From assembly GCF_008017455.1 (NCBI RefSeq), contig NZ_VRTY01000036.1:1-54466 (forward strand): DNA of 54,466 nucleotides, in the 5' to 3' direction. The stretch is from Pontibacter qinzhouensis (lineage in GTDB: Bacteria > Bacteroidota > Bacteroidia > Cytophagales > Hymenobacteraceae). The notes below the pieces were generated by a model. The model made no database searches and was not told where the DNA came from. It worked only from the letters and a program-made list of their open reading frames with translations. This document shows positions 1 through 7,232 of the stretch, in pieces (positions within the stretch are counted from its first letter, which is position 1; each line of letters begins with the position of its first letter). A program made the position numbers and the translations under genes.

Positions 1-761
1 CATCCAAAAGCGATAAGTTGTACTGTTCGCCAGCCTTTCGGAGACGCTTTTTTCAGGTAGTCATGCAGCAAGGCAGCACCTATGGGCACGATCACGATCT
101 TGATGATCTCCATCATCATGTTAATGAACTTTATCTCGATCATGGTGCCGGCAAAGAGCTTTGTCATGAAAGGTGTCATAAAGGGGGCAATGAGCGTGGC
201 GATGGCGGTAACCGTTACAGACAAGACCAGGTTGGCGCGCGCTATGTATACCATCACGTTAGAGGCTAAACCACTGGAGCAGGCCCCCAGCAGAATAATG
301 CCCGCAGCAATCTCTGGATCAAAGTGGAATATTTTGGTTAACAGAAAACCAATTAAGGGCATGATGGTAAACTGGGACACCAACCCGATAAGCACCCCAC
401 GACCTGATGTAGCCAGACCTGAGAAATCGCGCAGGCTCATCTGGATGCCCATTCCAAACATAACCAGCTGCACCACAATCAGGATCAACCACTTATTACG
501 CAAATCGAAATCGCCCCAGCTCAGGAAAGCGGCCGGGTAGATCATGCCAGCCACAACGGCGGTCAGAATCCAGGCGGTATACTGATATCCTTTTAAGGCA
601 GGAATAGCCCCAATACCGATAGCGATAGCAACTGCAGCGCTCACCGCGGCTGGTTGCCAGATAGCCAAATCTCCCAGCAGCAGGCCCACCAGCAACAGAA
701 GGAGCGAAAGCCCGGCAATGCCCAGGCAGATTTTGCGCAAAGTGATCATAGGCTGCTTCAT
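1..761 (-). CDS. BASS-family (bile acid:Na+ symporter-like) transporter, 3' end cut by window edge
   Basis: About 253 residues are visible, starting MKQPMITLRK; the C-terminus lies beyond base 1. The protein is very hydrophobic with about eight membrane segments visible, and it contains the family-like stretch LGACSSGLASNVMVYIARAN, in the ACSSG...SN region that lines the substrate site in BASS/SBF proteins. It is therefore an inner-membrane, probably sodium-coupled, organic anion importer. Its ATG (759-761) follows the TAA of the racemase-like gene (762-764) with no spacer and in the same frame, so the two are almost certainly translationally coupled. Because it shares an operon with a RuBisCO-like protein and a sugar-acid kinase, the cargo is plausibly the sugar acid that this operon degrades; that is inference from context, since BASS members carry bile acids, pyruvate, pantoate and others. 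Confidence 0.85.
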   Translation of the reverse strand, partial: MKQPMITLRKICLGIAGLSLLLLLVGLLLGDLAIWQPAAVSAAVAIAIGIGAIPALKGYQYTAWILTAVVAGMIYPAAFLSWGDFDLRNKWLILIVVQLVMFGMGIQMSLRDFSGLATSGRGVLIGLVSQFTIMPLIGFLLTKIFHFDPEIAAGIILLGACSSGLASNVMVYIARANLVLSVTVTAIATLIAPFMTPFMTKLFAGTMIEIKFINMMMEIIKIVIVPIGAALLHDYLKKASPKGWRTVQLIAFG

Positions 762-1421
762 TTATAGCACGGTGGCCAGATGTTTGATTGCCTGTGGCGG
801 ACTGGCAATAATCGGCACACGTTTCGTTTCTTCGTCCAGACCATTTACCACACGGGCCATAGATGCCTGGGCCAGTAAAATAACGTCTACCTGGCCTGAC
901 AGATCCTTTAATGCCGCCGCCACCATGGCATCGTGTTTGTCAGCATCGCCACTCATAAGCGCCTCAAAAGCACCTTCACAGAGTTTAGAGGTTAGTTCTA
1001 TCTCTTTGCCTGCCGCTGCTGCCCTGCGTTTTACCAGGTCGCTGGTGGGGCCAAGGGTTGTTGGCAATGTAGCTATAACGCCAATGCGGCTTCCGGTTTG
1101 CACGGCAAGGTCTGCCATAGGCTGATCTACGCGCAATACTGGCACGCTTGTGAGTGCTGCTGCAGCTTCTACGGCAGCTCCTATCGAGGAACAAGTTACC
1201 ATAATGTAGTCGGCACCGGCCGCCTCTGCAGAGCCAACATAATCTACCACTCTTCGCGATGTAGCCGCTGTTAATTCGCCTTTTGCAATTACATCTTTTA
1301 TAAGGCTGTCATCCACGATGTTAAACACATTTACATCGGGCAACGATTCTTGGCAGAGTTGCTGAAATACAGGTACTAAAGTGGCTGATGTATGAATCAG
1401 GCCTAATGTTTTCTTTTTCAT
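762..1421 (-). CDS. Asp/Glu/hydantoin-racemase-family protein with one catalytic Cys missing
   Basis: A 219-residue protein of normal length for the Asp/Glu racemase fold. The first catalytic cysteine region is present (MVTCSSIG, Cys77), with the N-terminal LIHTSATL segment and an RIGVIATLPTTLGP segment that binds carboxylate in the family. At the place where the second catalytic Cys is expected (usually LGCTH/LGCTE) the sequence reads ILLAQASMA, so the two-cysteine, two-base racemase mechanism looks incomplete; Cys148 lies elsewhere. The family also contains hydantoin racemases, maleate isomerases and decarboxylases, and I cannot assign the reaction. It sits 131 bp after the kinase gene and is fused end to end with the transporter gene. 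The 131-bp gap holds only AT-rich sequence with repeated TTCAAAA words. Confidence 0.85.
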   Translation of the reverse strand: MKKKTLGLIHTSATLVPVFQQLCQESLPDVNVFNIVDDSLIKDVIAKGELTAATSRRVVDYVGSAEAAGADYIMVTCSSIGAAVEAAAALTSVPVLRVDQPMADLAVQTGSRIGVIATLPTTLGPTSDLVKRRAAAAGKEIELTSKLCEGAFEALMSGDADKHDAMVAAALKDLSGQVDVILLAQASMARVVNGLDEETKRVPIIASPPQAIKHLATVL

Positions 1422-1552
1422 CTGGTTTAGGTATTTAGAATGTTAAGGGTAGATTTGCCTTGGAGCTTCACCAAAATAAAAATTCAAAATTCAAAATTAG
1501 AAATAGTGGAAAAGGTGCTGCAGTGGCCCATCTAGAAGCATTTTCCATCTGT

Positions 1553-2965
1553 TTAATAATTTGTGAGTTGCTGATTTGTTCTGAGAGCTTTACCTTGTGA
1601 GGCTAAGCCAAAATAATCAGGGGAGCCAACTTGTCCACCTTTAAAGTTAACTTCGAGGCCATCAATCGGTGAGCCTGGTGCAAAAGCCTTGCAGATGGGC
1701 GCACCAGGCGAGAGCGGTGCCACCATTTCTACAGATTCTATGCCCATGGCTCTGGCCGCGAAACTCGAAGTGTCGCCACCGGCTATCACCACGCGCCTTA
1801 CGACTGTGTGAGCAGCCACTTCCCGGGCTATCTGTCCAAGAGCAGTGCCATACAGCTGAGCCGTCTGCGATTTGTCACCAGTTTTAGCCAGTATTTGCTT
1901 AGTTTCTTTTAGCCGAGTATCATTTCCGCCACAATTGGTGTGCACAATTACACTCCGGCCTTTGTTTATGGTAGCAATGGCCTCGGCAGCACAAGCCGCA
2001 ATAACGTGGGCAGCTTCAGTTTGTCGGGCAATGGCAGCGGTGTCGAGCGCTATTTGAGTAAAGCCTCCCTCCGATACAGCCCATTCAATCTGGCCCGAGG
2101 TTACCGGAGAACAACTTCCCGATACAACCAGTAACGGCTCCGCCACCCCCAGATCGGGCCAGTACTGCGGTGCCTGCAACCGCCCCGCCTCCTGCCAGTA
2201 GTTACCCAATGCCATTTCGATGCCGGATGAACCCACCGAAAAAAGCGGTTTCTCAGGTGTGGCGAAAGCATCTATTAATTTCCCGATACCGGCCATCTGG
2301 TTTTCATAAATAGCATCAAACAAAACAACTTCGGCACCTTCGGCTAACGTATTCTCTAAGGCTTTTCTCGCTTCGGCTTCTGGCAACACCACCTGCAAAA
2401 TATCCAGCAGGCCGATCTTTTTGCTTGTTTGCCGAGAGAGGTGCAGGCGCAGGTCGCTCTCATCGGCAGGTGTGGTGGGGTGTTTGCTCATGGAGGGGTG
2501 CCGGTCGAGGCGGTGAATCGTGCCCTTGCTCCCGATGCCCATGCGCGCAAATAGGTTTCCGAAAGCGCAGTACCTACCCAGTGCAGGTGCTGCTACTAAA
2601 AGTGGCACAAAGCGGGCCTGAAATATCTCGGTGGCAACCTCTATGGCTTTACCGATGCTGCCAATAGCAGGAGAAGAATCGAAGGTGGAGCAGACTTTGT
2701 AGTGCACATGGGCAGCACCTAAGGTACGCAAAGCTGCAAAGGCCGGCTTCAGTTCCTGTTCCATTTCGGCAGGCGCCATGGCACGGGTCATGCCTGCAAC
2801 ACCAATTGCCTGCAAACCTTCGTAGCGCGCGAGTTGTTCCGGCGTAGGCGGCTGAATGAACAGCGCCGTTTTTACGCCTGCCCTGCTCAGAAACTCCAAC
2901 GCATCGGTAGAGCCGGTAAAGTCGTCGCCGTAGTAGGCCAGCAAAAGTTTAGCGGGTTTTGCCAT
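1553..2965 (-). CDS. DUF1537-type four-carbon/sugar-acid kinase, resembles 3-oxo-isoapionate kinase (OiaK)
   Basis: A 470-residue ATP-dependent sugar-acid kinase. The N-terminal acid-binding domain begins with YYGDDFTGSTDALEF (Asp14, Asp15), and the C-terminal nucleotide-binding domain has GGDTS and later GGQVGSPDYF. The middle segment HRLDRHPSMSKHPTTPADE is of the kind I associate with OiaK-like members that phosphorylate 3-oxo-isoapionate at O4, in contrast to OtnK/DtnK/LtnK of tetronate pathways; this subfamily call is from memory and uncertain. The start ATG overlaps the stop codon of the upstream RuBisCO-like gene by one base (TAATG at 2963-2967), so they are translated together. The pairing of this kinase with a RuBisCO-like protein is the known arrangement for kinase followed by decarboxylase in apionate catabolism. 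Confidence 0.88.
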   Translation of the reverse strand: MAKPAKLLLAYYGDDFTGSTDALEFLSRAGVKTALFIQPPTPEQLARYEGLQAIGVAGMTRAMAPAEMEQELKPAFAALRTLGAAHVHYKVCSTFDSSPAIGSIGKAIEVATEIFQARFVPLLVAAPALGRYCAFGNLFARMGIGSKGTIHRLDRHPSMSKHPTTPADESDLRLHLSRQTSKKIGLLDILQVVLPEAEARKALENTLAEGAEVVLFDAIYENQMAGIGKLIDAFATPEKPLFSVGSSGIEMALGNYWQEAGRLQAPQYWPDLGVAEPLLVVSGSCSPVTSGQIEWAVSEGGFTQIALDTAAIARQTEAAHVIAACAAEAIATINKGRSVIVHTNCGGNDTRLKETKQILAKTGDKSQTAQLYGTALGQIAREVAAHTVVRRVVIAGGDTSSFAARAMGIESVEMVAPLSPGAPICKAFAPGSPIDGLEVNFKGGQVGSPDYFGLASQGKALRTNQQLTNY

Positions 2966-4212
2966 TATTTCTTTGAGCCAAATTTTTCAACCGATTTAGA
3001 AAACTCAGGGTATTGCGCAGCCGCTTCTTCTACAGAAAGGCCATTAACTGCTGCCTCCCAAGCCTGGTTTAGTGCTACCACACCGCCTGTAGGGCCATCG
3101 GGATGCGCCATAATGCCGCCACCCGCCATGTAAAGCAGATCGGTGGTTTGGGTGCGGCGGTAAGTCTCAGGTGCCTGACCTCCCCACTGCCCCGATGACA
3201 CCACTGGTAGTACGGAGTAGCCACCCAGCATCGGTTTCAGGCATGCATCAATCGACTTCACCACCGAATCGTCAGACTCCCAGAATTTGTTCTCGATGCC
3301 GTTAACATGGATCTGGTCTACGCCTGCCAGCCTCCATAGCTTCTGGTAAGCCGGGAACTCGATACCGAGCAGAGGGTGCCGGTTCAGCATGCCCCACCCG
3401 TTCCGGTGACCGTGGATGGCAAGCTGGCCCTGGTCACATATTTTTTTTGCACCGGCCAGCCCCACACTGTTCAGGCTCACCATAGCGCAGGTGCCTCCTG
3501 CTGCCACTATTTTATCATAACGCGCTAACATAGAATCGATTTCATCGCTAATATTAAAGGCATACATCACTTTTTTCCCTGTTTTATCAGCGTGGTCGTT
3601 TATGACACGCATCACGGCATCTACCCTGTTTTCGAAAGAGGAATTAGCGGAAGCAGAAAGCAACTCATCATCTTTAATAAAATCGATGCCAGCCTCTGCC
3701 AGTGTCTTAACCAAGGCTGCGGTTTGCTCGGGTGTCATGCCAATACTTGGTTTAATAATGGTGCCGATAAGCGGACGACCTTCTACACCCGTTAACTTGC
3801 GGCAGCCATCTATGCCGAACCTGGGGCCTTTGTAGTGGGCAGCAAACGAGGCAGGCACTTCCAGGTCCATCAGTTTCAGGCCCGTGAACTGGGTTATCTC
3901 ATATAAATTGCCTTGTAGCGTCGAGACCATGGTTGGCAGGTTATAGCCAAAGTTCTCGATAGACCAGGAGACATTTATCATAGCCCGGTGGTATTGCCCT
4001 TTTGCAGACACGGCACCAGGTATGGCCGGTTCATTTACTGTTTCGAGCGGGGTTATGGCTTCTACGCGAGCGGCAAAGCGTTGCTTTAGTTCTTCGGTTT
4101 CTCCGGGCACAGCCACAAAAGTTCCAGAAGATTGTTCACCGGCCAGCACGGCTGCCGCTTTTTCCAGTTCATAGGGCGTTTCGATAAAATAAGTGGCTGT
4201 TATTCTTTCCAT
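2965..4212 (-). CDS. RuBisCO-like protein (form IV type), likely sugar-acid-phosphate decarboxylase
   Basis: A 415-residue homologue of the RuBisCO large subunit. The metal site is intact: DFIKDDE carries the Lys expected to be carbamylated (Lys180) with Asp182 and Glu183. The base-region Lys154 is present in GTIIKPSIG, but the second lysine of the RuBisCO KPK motif is Ser. His267 and His269 lie in IHGHRNGW, the phosphate-binding loops SSGQWGG and GGGIMAHPDGPTGG are recognisable, and the loop-6 GKLEG signature of true RuBisCO is absent (NGIENKFWE instead). It is thus a RuBisCO-like protein, not a CO2-fixing enzyme. Partnered with a DUF1537 kinase it most resembles the OiaX/OiaC/OiaT group acting on 3-oxo-isoapionate-4-phosphate. 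First gene of the leftward operon; no promoter matching the consensus was found upstream. Confidence 0.9.
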   Translation of the reverse strand: MERITATYFIETPYELEKAAAVLAGEQSSGTFVAVPGETEELKQRFAARVEAITPLETVNEPAIPGAVSAKGQYHRAMINVSWSIENFGYNLPTMVSTLQGNLYEITQFTGLKLMDLEVPASFAAHYKGPRFGIDGCRKLTGVEGRPLIGTIIKPSIGMTPEQTAALVKTLAEAGIDFIKDDELLSASANSSFENRVDAVMRVINDHADKTGKKVMYAFNISDEIDSMLARYDKIVAAGGTCAMVSLNSVGLAGAKKICDQGQLAIHGHRNGWGMLNRHPLLGIEFPAYQKLWRLAGVDQIHVNGIENKFWESDDSVVKSIDACLKPMLGGYSVLPVVSSGQWGGQAPETYRRTQTTDLLYMAGGGIMAHPDGPTGGVVALNQAWEAAVNGLSVEEAAAQYPEFSKSVEKFGSKK

Positions 4213-4728
4213 AGCGTATGCTGTTGCCCCCAGGGCAGTTCGTTTAATGAGTTTTGATTTATGGTTTTGGGTTTATGTTTATTCTGTTTAGGGTGCTTCA
4301 AGTAACTATATGTAAACCACCCTTGAACTACCGTTTGTTACATGTAAGCTTAAAAAAATAGCGTAATTATTTAAATGAATTTACCCTCCCAAAGCTTTTC
4401 TGGTTAATATGCGCCAAGGGTTGCTCCTGCTGTACATCTAAGCCAGTAAACTGCTGAACTGCCTAAACCTGCTAAATTTTATGTTTGTTCACAGGAAAAC
4501 ACCTTTAGTAAGCTGCAGGTTTTTGCGCAAACCCAAAATTCACATGTAAAGTAATAATTTATATTTAAAGGATCGAGCTTCTTGCTGATAAATTTGCAGA
4601 TTAAAGGCAGATACAGGTGAAAAACTAAAAACCGCACGTTTATTAGATTGGTTCTAGGTACTTTCTCCATTATAAGAAAGGTGCTTTAGCCTGACCAGGC
4701 TGCTATTCTTCTATTGTGTCTTGGCACG
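4213..4728. other. intergenic region upstream of the RuBisCO-like operon
   Basis: 516 bp without a convincing gene. It must hold the promoter of the leftward operon, although no CAAAnnTA (reverse of TAnnTTTG) match was seen. It contains one diverged family A repeat (4364-4428). A 63-codon minus-strand frame at 4479-4670 has no recognisable features. Confidence 0.5.
4364..4428 (+). repeat. family A repeat, diverged copy
   Basis: Shows TAATTATTTAAATGAA, then CCCTCCCAAAGCTTTT and the closing GCCAAGGGT, which are the left, middle and right blocks of the family. The middle is mutated, and the reading frame from its ATG stops after ten codons. Confidence 0.7.
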
Positions 4729-5157
4729 CTAAAGGTGCAGATCGAATACCTTCTGCTCTTTGGTTTCGCTGAAGCCTCTGCTATGGTAAAATCGGTGGGT
4801 TTCTTCCCGGTTCACGTTGCACCTTACTCTTAGTTTGCTGATGCCCTGTCGGCGGCTCCAGGTGCTTACCTCCTGCAGTAGTTTTGTAGCGATGCCTTGG
4901 CCTCTGGACTCCTCCTGCACCACTAATCCGCCAACTTCGACGAAGGGAGCCGATGTAACTCTAACAGAGACAAAAGCATGAAGCCAGGCAACCACTTGCC
5001 CTGGTGTGGCCGCCACCAGCACCACATCCTGCTGGCTCTGCGATAAGTTACGCAACCTTACAGCTATGTCTGCTGCAGAAGCCTGGTAGCCTAATTCCTG
5101 CGTCAAGGCAGCGATACCAGCACTATCGTTTGCCTCTGCTATTCTGATGGTGAACAT
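4729..5157 (-). CDS. GNAT-family N-acetyltransferase
   Basis: A 142-residue single-domain acetyltransferase of typical GNAT length. The acetyl-CoA pyrophosphate loop is clear (VQEESRGQGIATKLLQEV, the R/Q-x-x-G-x-G/A motif A), preceded by the beta-4 strand FVEVGGLVV, and the C-terminal NREETHRFYHSRGF matches motif B with the usual Tyr. Cytoplasmic; the amine acceptor cannot be told from sequence. It is a lone gene between two gaps, not closely spaced to its neighbours. Confidence 0.9.
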   Translation of the reverse strand: MFTIRIAEANDSAGIAALTQELGYQASAADIAVRLRNLSQSQQDVVLVAATPGQVVAWLHAFVSVRVTSAPFVEVGGLVVQEESRGQGIATKLLQEVSTWSRRQGISKLRVRCNVNREETHRFYHSRGFSETKEQKVFDLHL

Positions 5158-5198
5158 GATACTTGTTTAATTTTAAGGAATACCTGAACAAAATTGTT

Positions 5199-5542
5199 TA
5201 CTGATGTTACGCACCTGCTGGTATGTGGCACCTTAAAGTTAGTTCTAAGTACATTTGGTAACAGCTTTATCCGGTGCCCTCAATCTATTTCGTTCTATAG
5301 GAAAAGTCTTAGCGCTCGCGGCTGGGAAAGGGGCCCTATATTAGAGGGGCCCCGTTCTTGGGCATCGCGCTGCTGCATCTTTCCTGTCCGCAAGCGGGCT
5401 GCCGCGGCACCGGAACCTGCAAAGGCGCTTAACCCAAGAACTGGGATTTGCGCTACGAGCCTCAGCTACAGCGCCAGCAAATTAATTCGTTGGCTTGGGA
5501 TTATAAAATTTAAGTGAATATCCTTCGTGCGTAGCCTCGGTT
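5199..5542. mobile_element. family B non-autonomous element, long copy
   Basis: Begins ACTGATGTTACGCAC at 5200 and ends GTGCGTAGCCTCGGTTA at 5527-5543, an imperfect (14 of 17) inverse of the family B end. The first 90 bp align with the start of the element at 17171 (shared words GATGTTACGCA, GTTCTAA, TACATTTG, ATCCGGTGCCCT). The core around 5415-5480 shares AACCCAAGAACTGG and CAGCTACAGCG-type words with 10230-10300. No transposase frame fits inside. The element fills most of the 5158-5694 gap; the rest of the gap is AT-rich with nothing recognised. Confidence 0.6.
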
Positions 5543-5694
5543 ATTTATACAAAGTCATTTCAAAATATTTCACACCAAGCATTGATCTCAAAACAATAAC
5601 TTAAAAAAGTTTAGTGTCGTGAAACTTGTGGCTTATTACATATTACACCCGTTGCTTTTATTTTAGCAAATACTGCCTGAAGCAGGGGCAGTAC

Positions 5695-6636
5695 CTAACT
5701 CAGAACAGGGTATAGTTCGGAAATTCTTTTATTAACCTGCTCGTAGGCAGGTACAGCTATGCCTGCTTCTGCTGCTTTATGGAGCACATAATCTATCAGA
5801 AAAGCCTTTTCGTTGCGGTTGTGCTGCTCAAAATCCAGTTGCAGCGAGGTTTTAGCATCTGCCGGAAACTTCTGGAGCAACGCCTTCGCCGTTGCTATAT
5901 TTTCATCAGTTAAAGTTACGCCTTTTGTTGCAGCTAATTCCTTAACTTCCAGCATCATTTGCTCCAGTTCCTCCAGTAGCTCTTCAGCTGTAGCCAGTTC
6001 TCCAAAGTTTTTCTGATAAGCTGTGGTTAGCGCAGCAACCGGCGACAAAAACAGGAATTTCTGCCAGAGCACCTGCTGTATATGCTCGCTGAAGCTAAGG
6101 TCCACGCCAGCCGCTGTTACTGCCTGCACCAGCCAGCCAGCGGCGGCAGCATCGCCTCCGATAACAATTTTACCGGGTCCGCCTCTGTGCTCCACCACGC
6201 CAGGTGCCACCTTATTAGATACCACATATATACAGCCTTCCAGCACCTTTCCTTTCGTTGGGAGCACGTTCCGGATTATCTCCTGCGCATGCACCATGTT
6301 CTGCAGAGGCACCAACAGCGTATTTTCCCCTATACAGTCGCTGTAAGTGTGCAGCACCTCGGCCAGCGCATACGATTTAGTTGTTAAAAAGAGGGCATCT
6401 AACACTCCGATGGTGGCAGGGTCATCACTTGTCAGGTCAGGTTTTACCACCCTCTCCTGTCCTTCACTTCTGAATATAAGTCCCTTTTCCTCAATAGCTT
6501 TCAGCGTTTGTCCTTTACAAATAAACACAACTTCCAGATCCGGGTTATGGGCGTAGTAAGCAGCCAGTGGAGCCCCTACAAATCCGCCAACACCACCTAT
6601 ACCTGCAATTCCGATTCGAGTTTTTGCCTTTGTCAT
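5695..6636 (-). CDS. ketopantoate reductase (ApbA/PanE) family oxidoreductase
   Basis: A 313-residue NAD(P)-dependent enzyme. The N-terminal Rossmann loop GIAGIGGVGGFVG is followed by the FLTTKSYAL and LVPLQNMVHAQE segments, where the family normally has K(A/S)...QNG. The C-terminal domain has WQKFLFLSP with the expected catalytic Lys193 and a late RNEKAFLIDYVLHKAAEAG helix. Substitution of QNG by QNM and the absence of panB/panC neighbours leave open whether it makes pantoate or reduces another 2-oxo acid. An exact anti-Shine-Dalgarno complement (AAAGGAGGTGA) lies about 27 nt before the ATG, too far to be used normally, and an in-frame stop between them prevents an earlier start. Confidence 0.85.
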   Translation of the reverse strand: MTKAKTRIGIAGIGGVGGFVGAPLAAYYAHNPDLEVVFICKGQTLKAIEEKGLIFRSEGQERVVKPDLTSDDPATIGVLDALFLTTKSYALAEVLHTYSDCIGENTLLVPLQNMVHAQEIIRNVLPTKGKVLEGCIYVVSNKVAPGVVEHRGGPGKIVIGGDAAAAGWLVQAVTAAGVDLSFSEHIQQVLWQKFLFLSPVAALTTAYQKNFGELATAEELLEELEQMMLEVKELAATKGVTLTDENIATAKALLQKFPADAKTSLQLDFEQHNRNEKAFLIDYVLHKAAEAGIAVPAYEQVNKRISELYPVLS

Positions 6637-6753
6637 AGTTTAAATTTTTTATCAGAAAACCTCACCTCCTTTAAATAACAATTAACCTGAAGCAATTCTA
6701 AATATTAGCAAGTAAGTTTTATTTAAAACACCCTATTTCTGCATTTAAAATTC

Positions 6754-6812
6754 TGAATTATTCGAATGAAAACAGCCTCCGAAAGACTTTCCATTAAAAA
6801 CTTGCCAAGGGT
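6754..6812 (+). repeat. family A repeat
   Basis: GAATTATTCGAATGAAAAC, AGCCTCCGAAAGACTTT and GCCAAGGGT blocks in order. The frame from ATG stays open (MKTASERLS...LPRVF). Confidence 0.85.
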
Positions 6813-6941
6813 CTTCTTAAATTAATTTAGTTAGTTTAGTGCTAATACGCTATAAAGCTAGCTATCCTGCTGATGAAATGGAGAACAATTTTCCTATTCC
6901 TTAATTTTTCTAAAAGCCTGCCATTACCTTGTCACAAATAT

Positions 6942-7000
6942 AAATTATTCAAATGAAAATGGCCTTCTAAAGCTTTTTTGCTAGTTTTTAGTCAAGGTTA
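6942..7000 (+). repeat. family A repeat
   Basis: AAATTATTCAAATGAAAA, TGGCCTTCTAAAGCTTTTTT and a weakened right block GTCAAGGTT. It lies 130 bp after the previous copy in the same orientation. The ATG frame stops after five codons. Confidence 0.8.
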
Positions 7001-7108
7001 CGAAATCTATTTACTTCCAGAATTCAAGGTTTTGAATTAAATCTGCTGCAGCCTGGCGAGGAATAATTATTCTTATATACATAATTCTTTCACTAATAAA
7101 TATACAGC

Positions 7109-7139
7109 TTGATTACTTTGTGCCGAATGCTTACTTTTG
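7109..7139 (+). promoter_or_regulatory. Bacteroidota-type promoter (TTG / TAnnTTTG)
   Basis: TTG at 7109-7111, a 20-bp spacer and TACTTTTG at 7132-7139 match the -33/-7 consensus of the Bacteroidota housekeeping sigma factor. It is placed to drive the plus-strand lipoprotein gene with a leader of about 85 nt. Confidence 0.5.
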
Positions 7140-7232
7140 AACGAATGAACACTTGTTCTGTACTCATGGAGGCAGTAGCAGGTGCCTTGGGCCATAATCC
7201 ATTATTTTAACGACCATACACATACAGACCAC

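Larger units (their letters stand above)
6637..7232. other. divergent intergenic region with two family A repeats
   Basis: About 600 bp between the minus-strand reductase and the plus-strand glycosidase-like gene. It holds two same-orientation family A copies (6754-6812 and 6942-7000) and a promoter-like pair at 7109-7139. No other gene-like frame was seen. Confidence 0.6.

Noticed and set aside
4479..4670. 63-codon minus-strand frame upstream of the RuBisCO-like operon
   Set aside because: No family resemblance, no start signal and composition like the AT-rich gap; it also overlaps the expected promoter region.
5330..5480. GC-rich folded sequence suggestive of a structured RNA or tRNA
   Set aside because: No cloverleaf with the tRNA T-loop and CCA-side stem could be built, and the segment belongs to the family B element.
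5194..5517. 107-codon plus-strand frame between the GNAT and reductase genes
   Set aside because: It runs through the family B element and its non-coding ends; the other copies of the element do not keep the frame.
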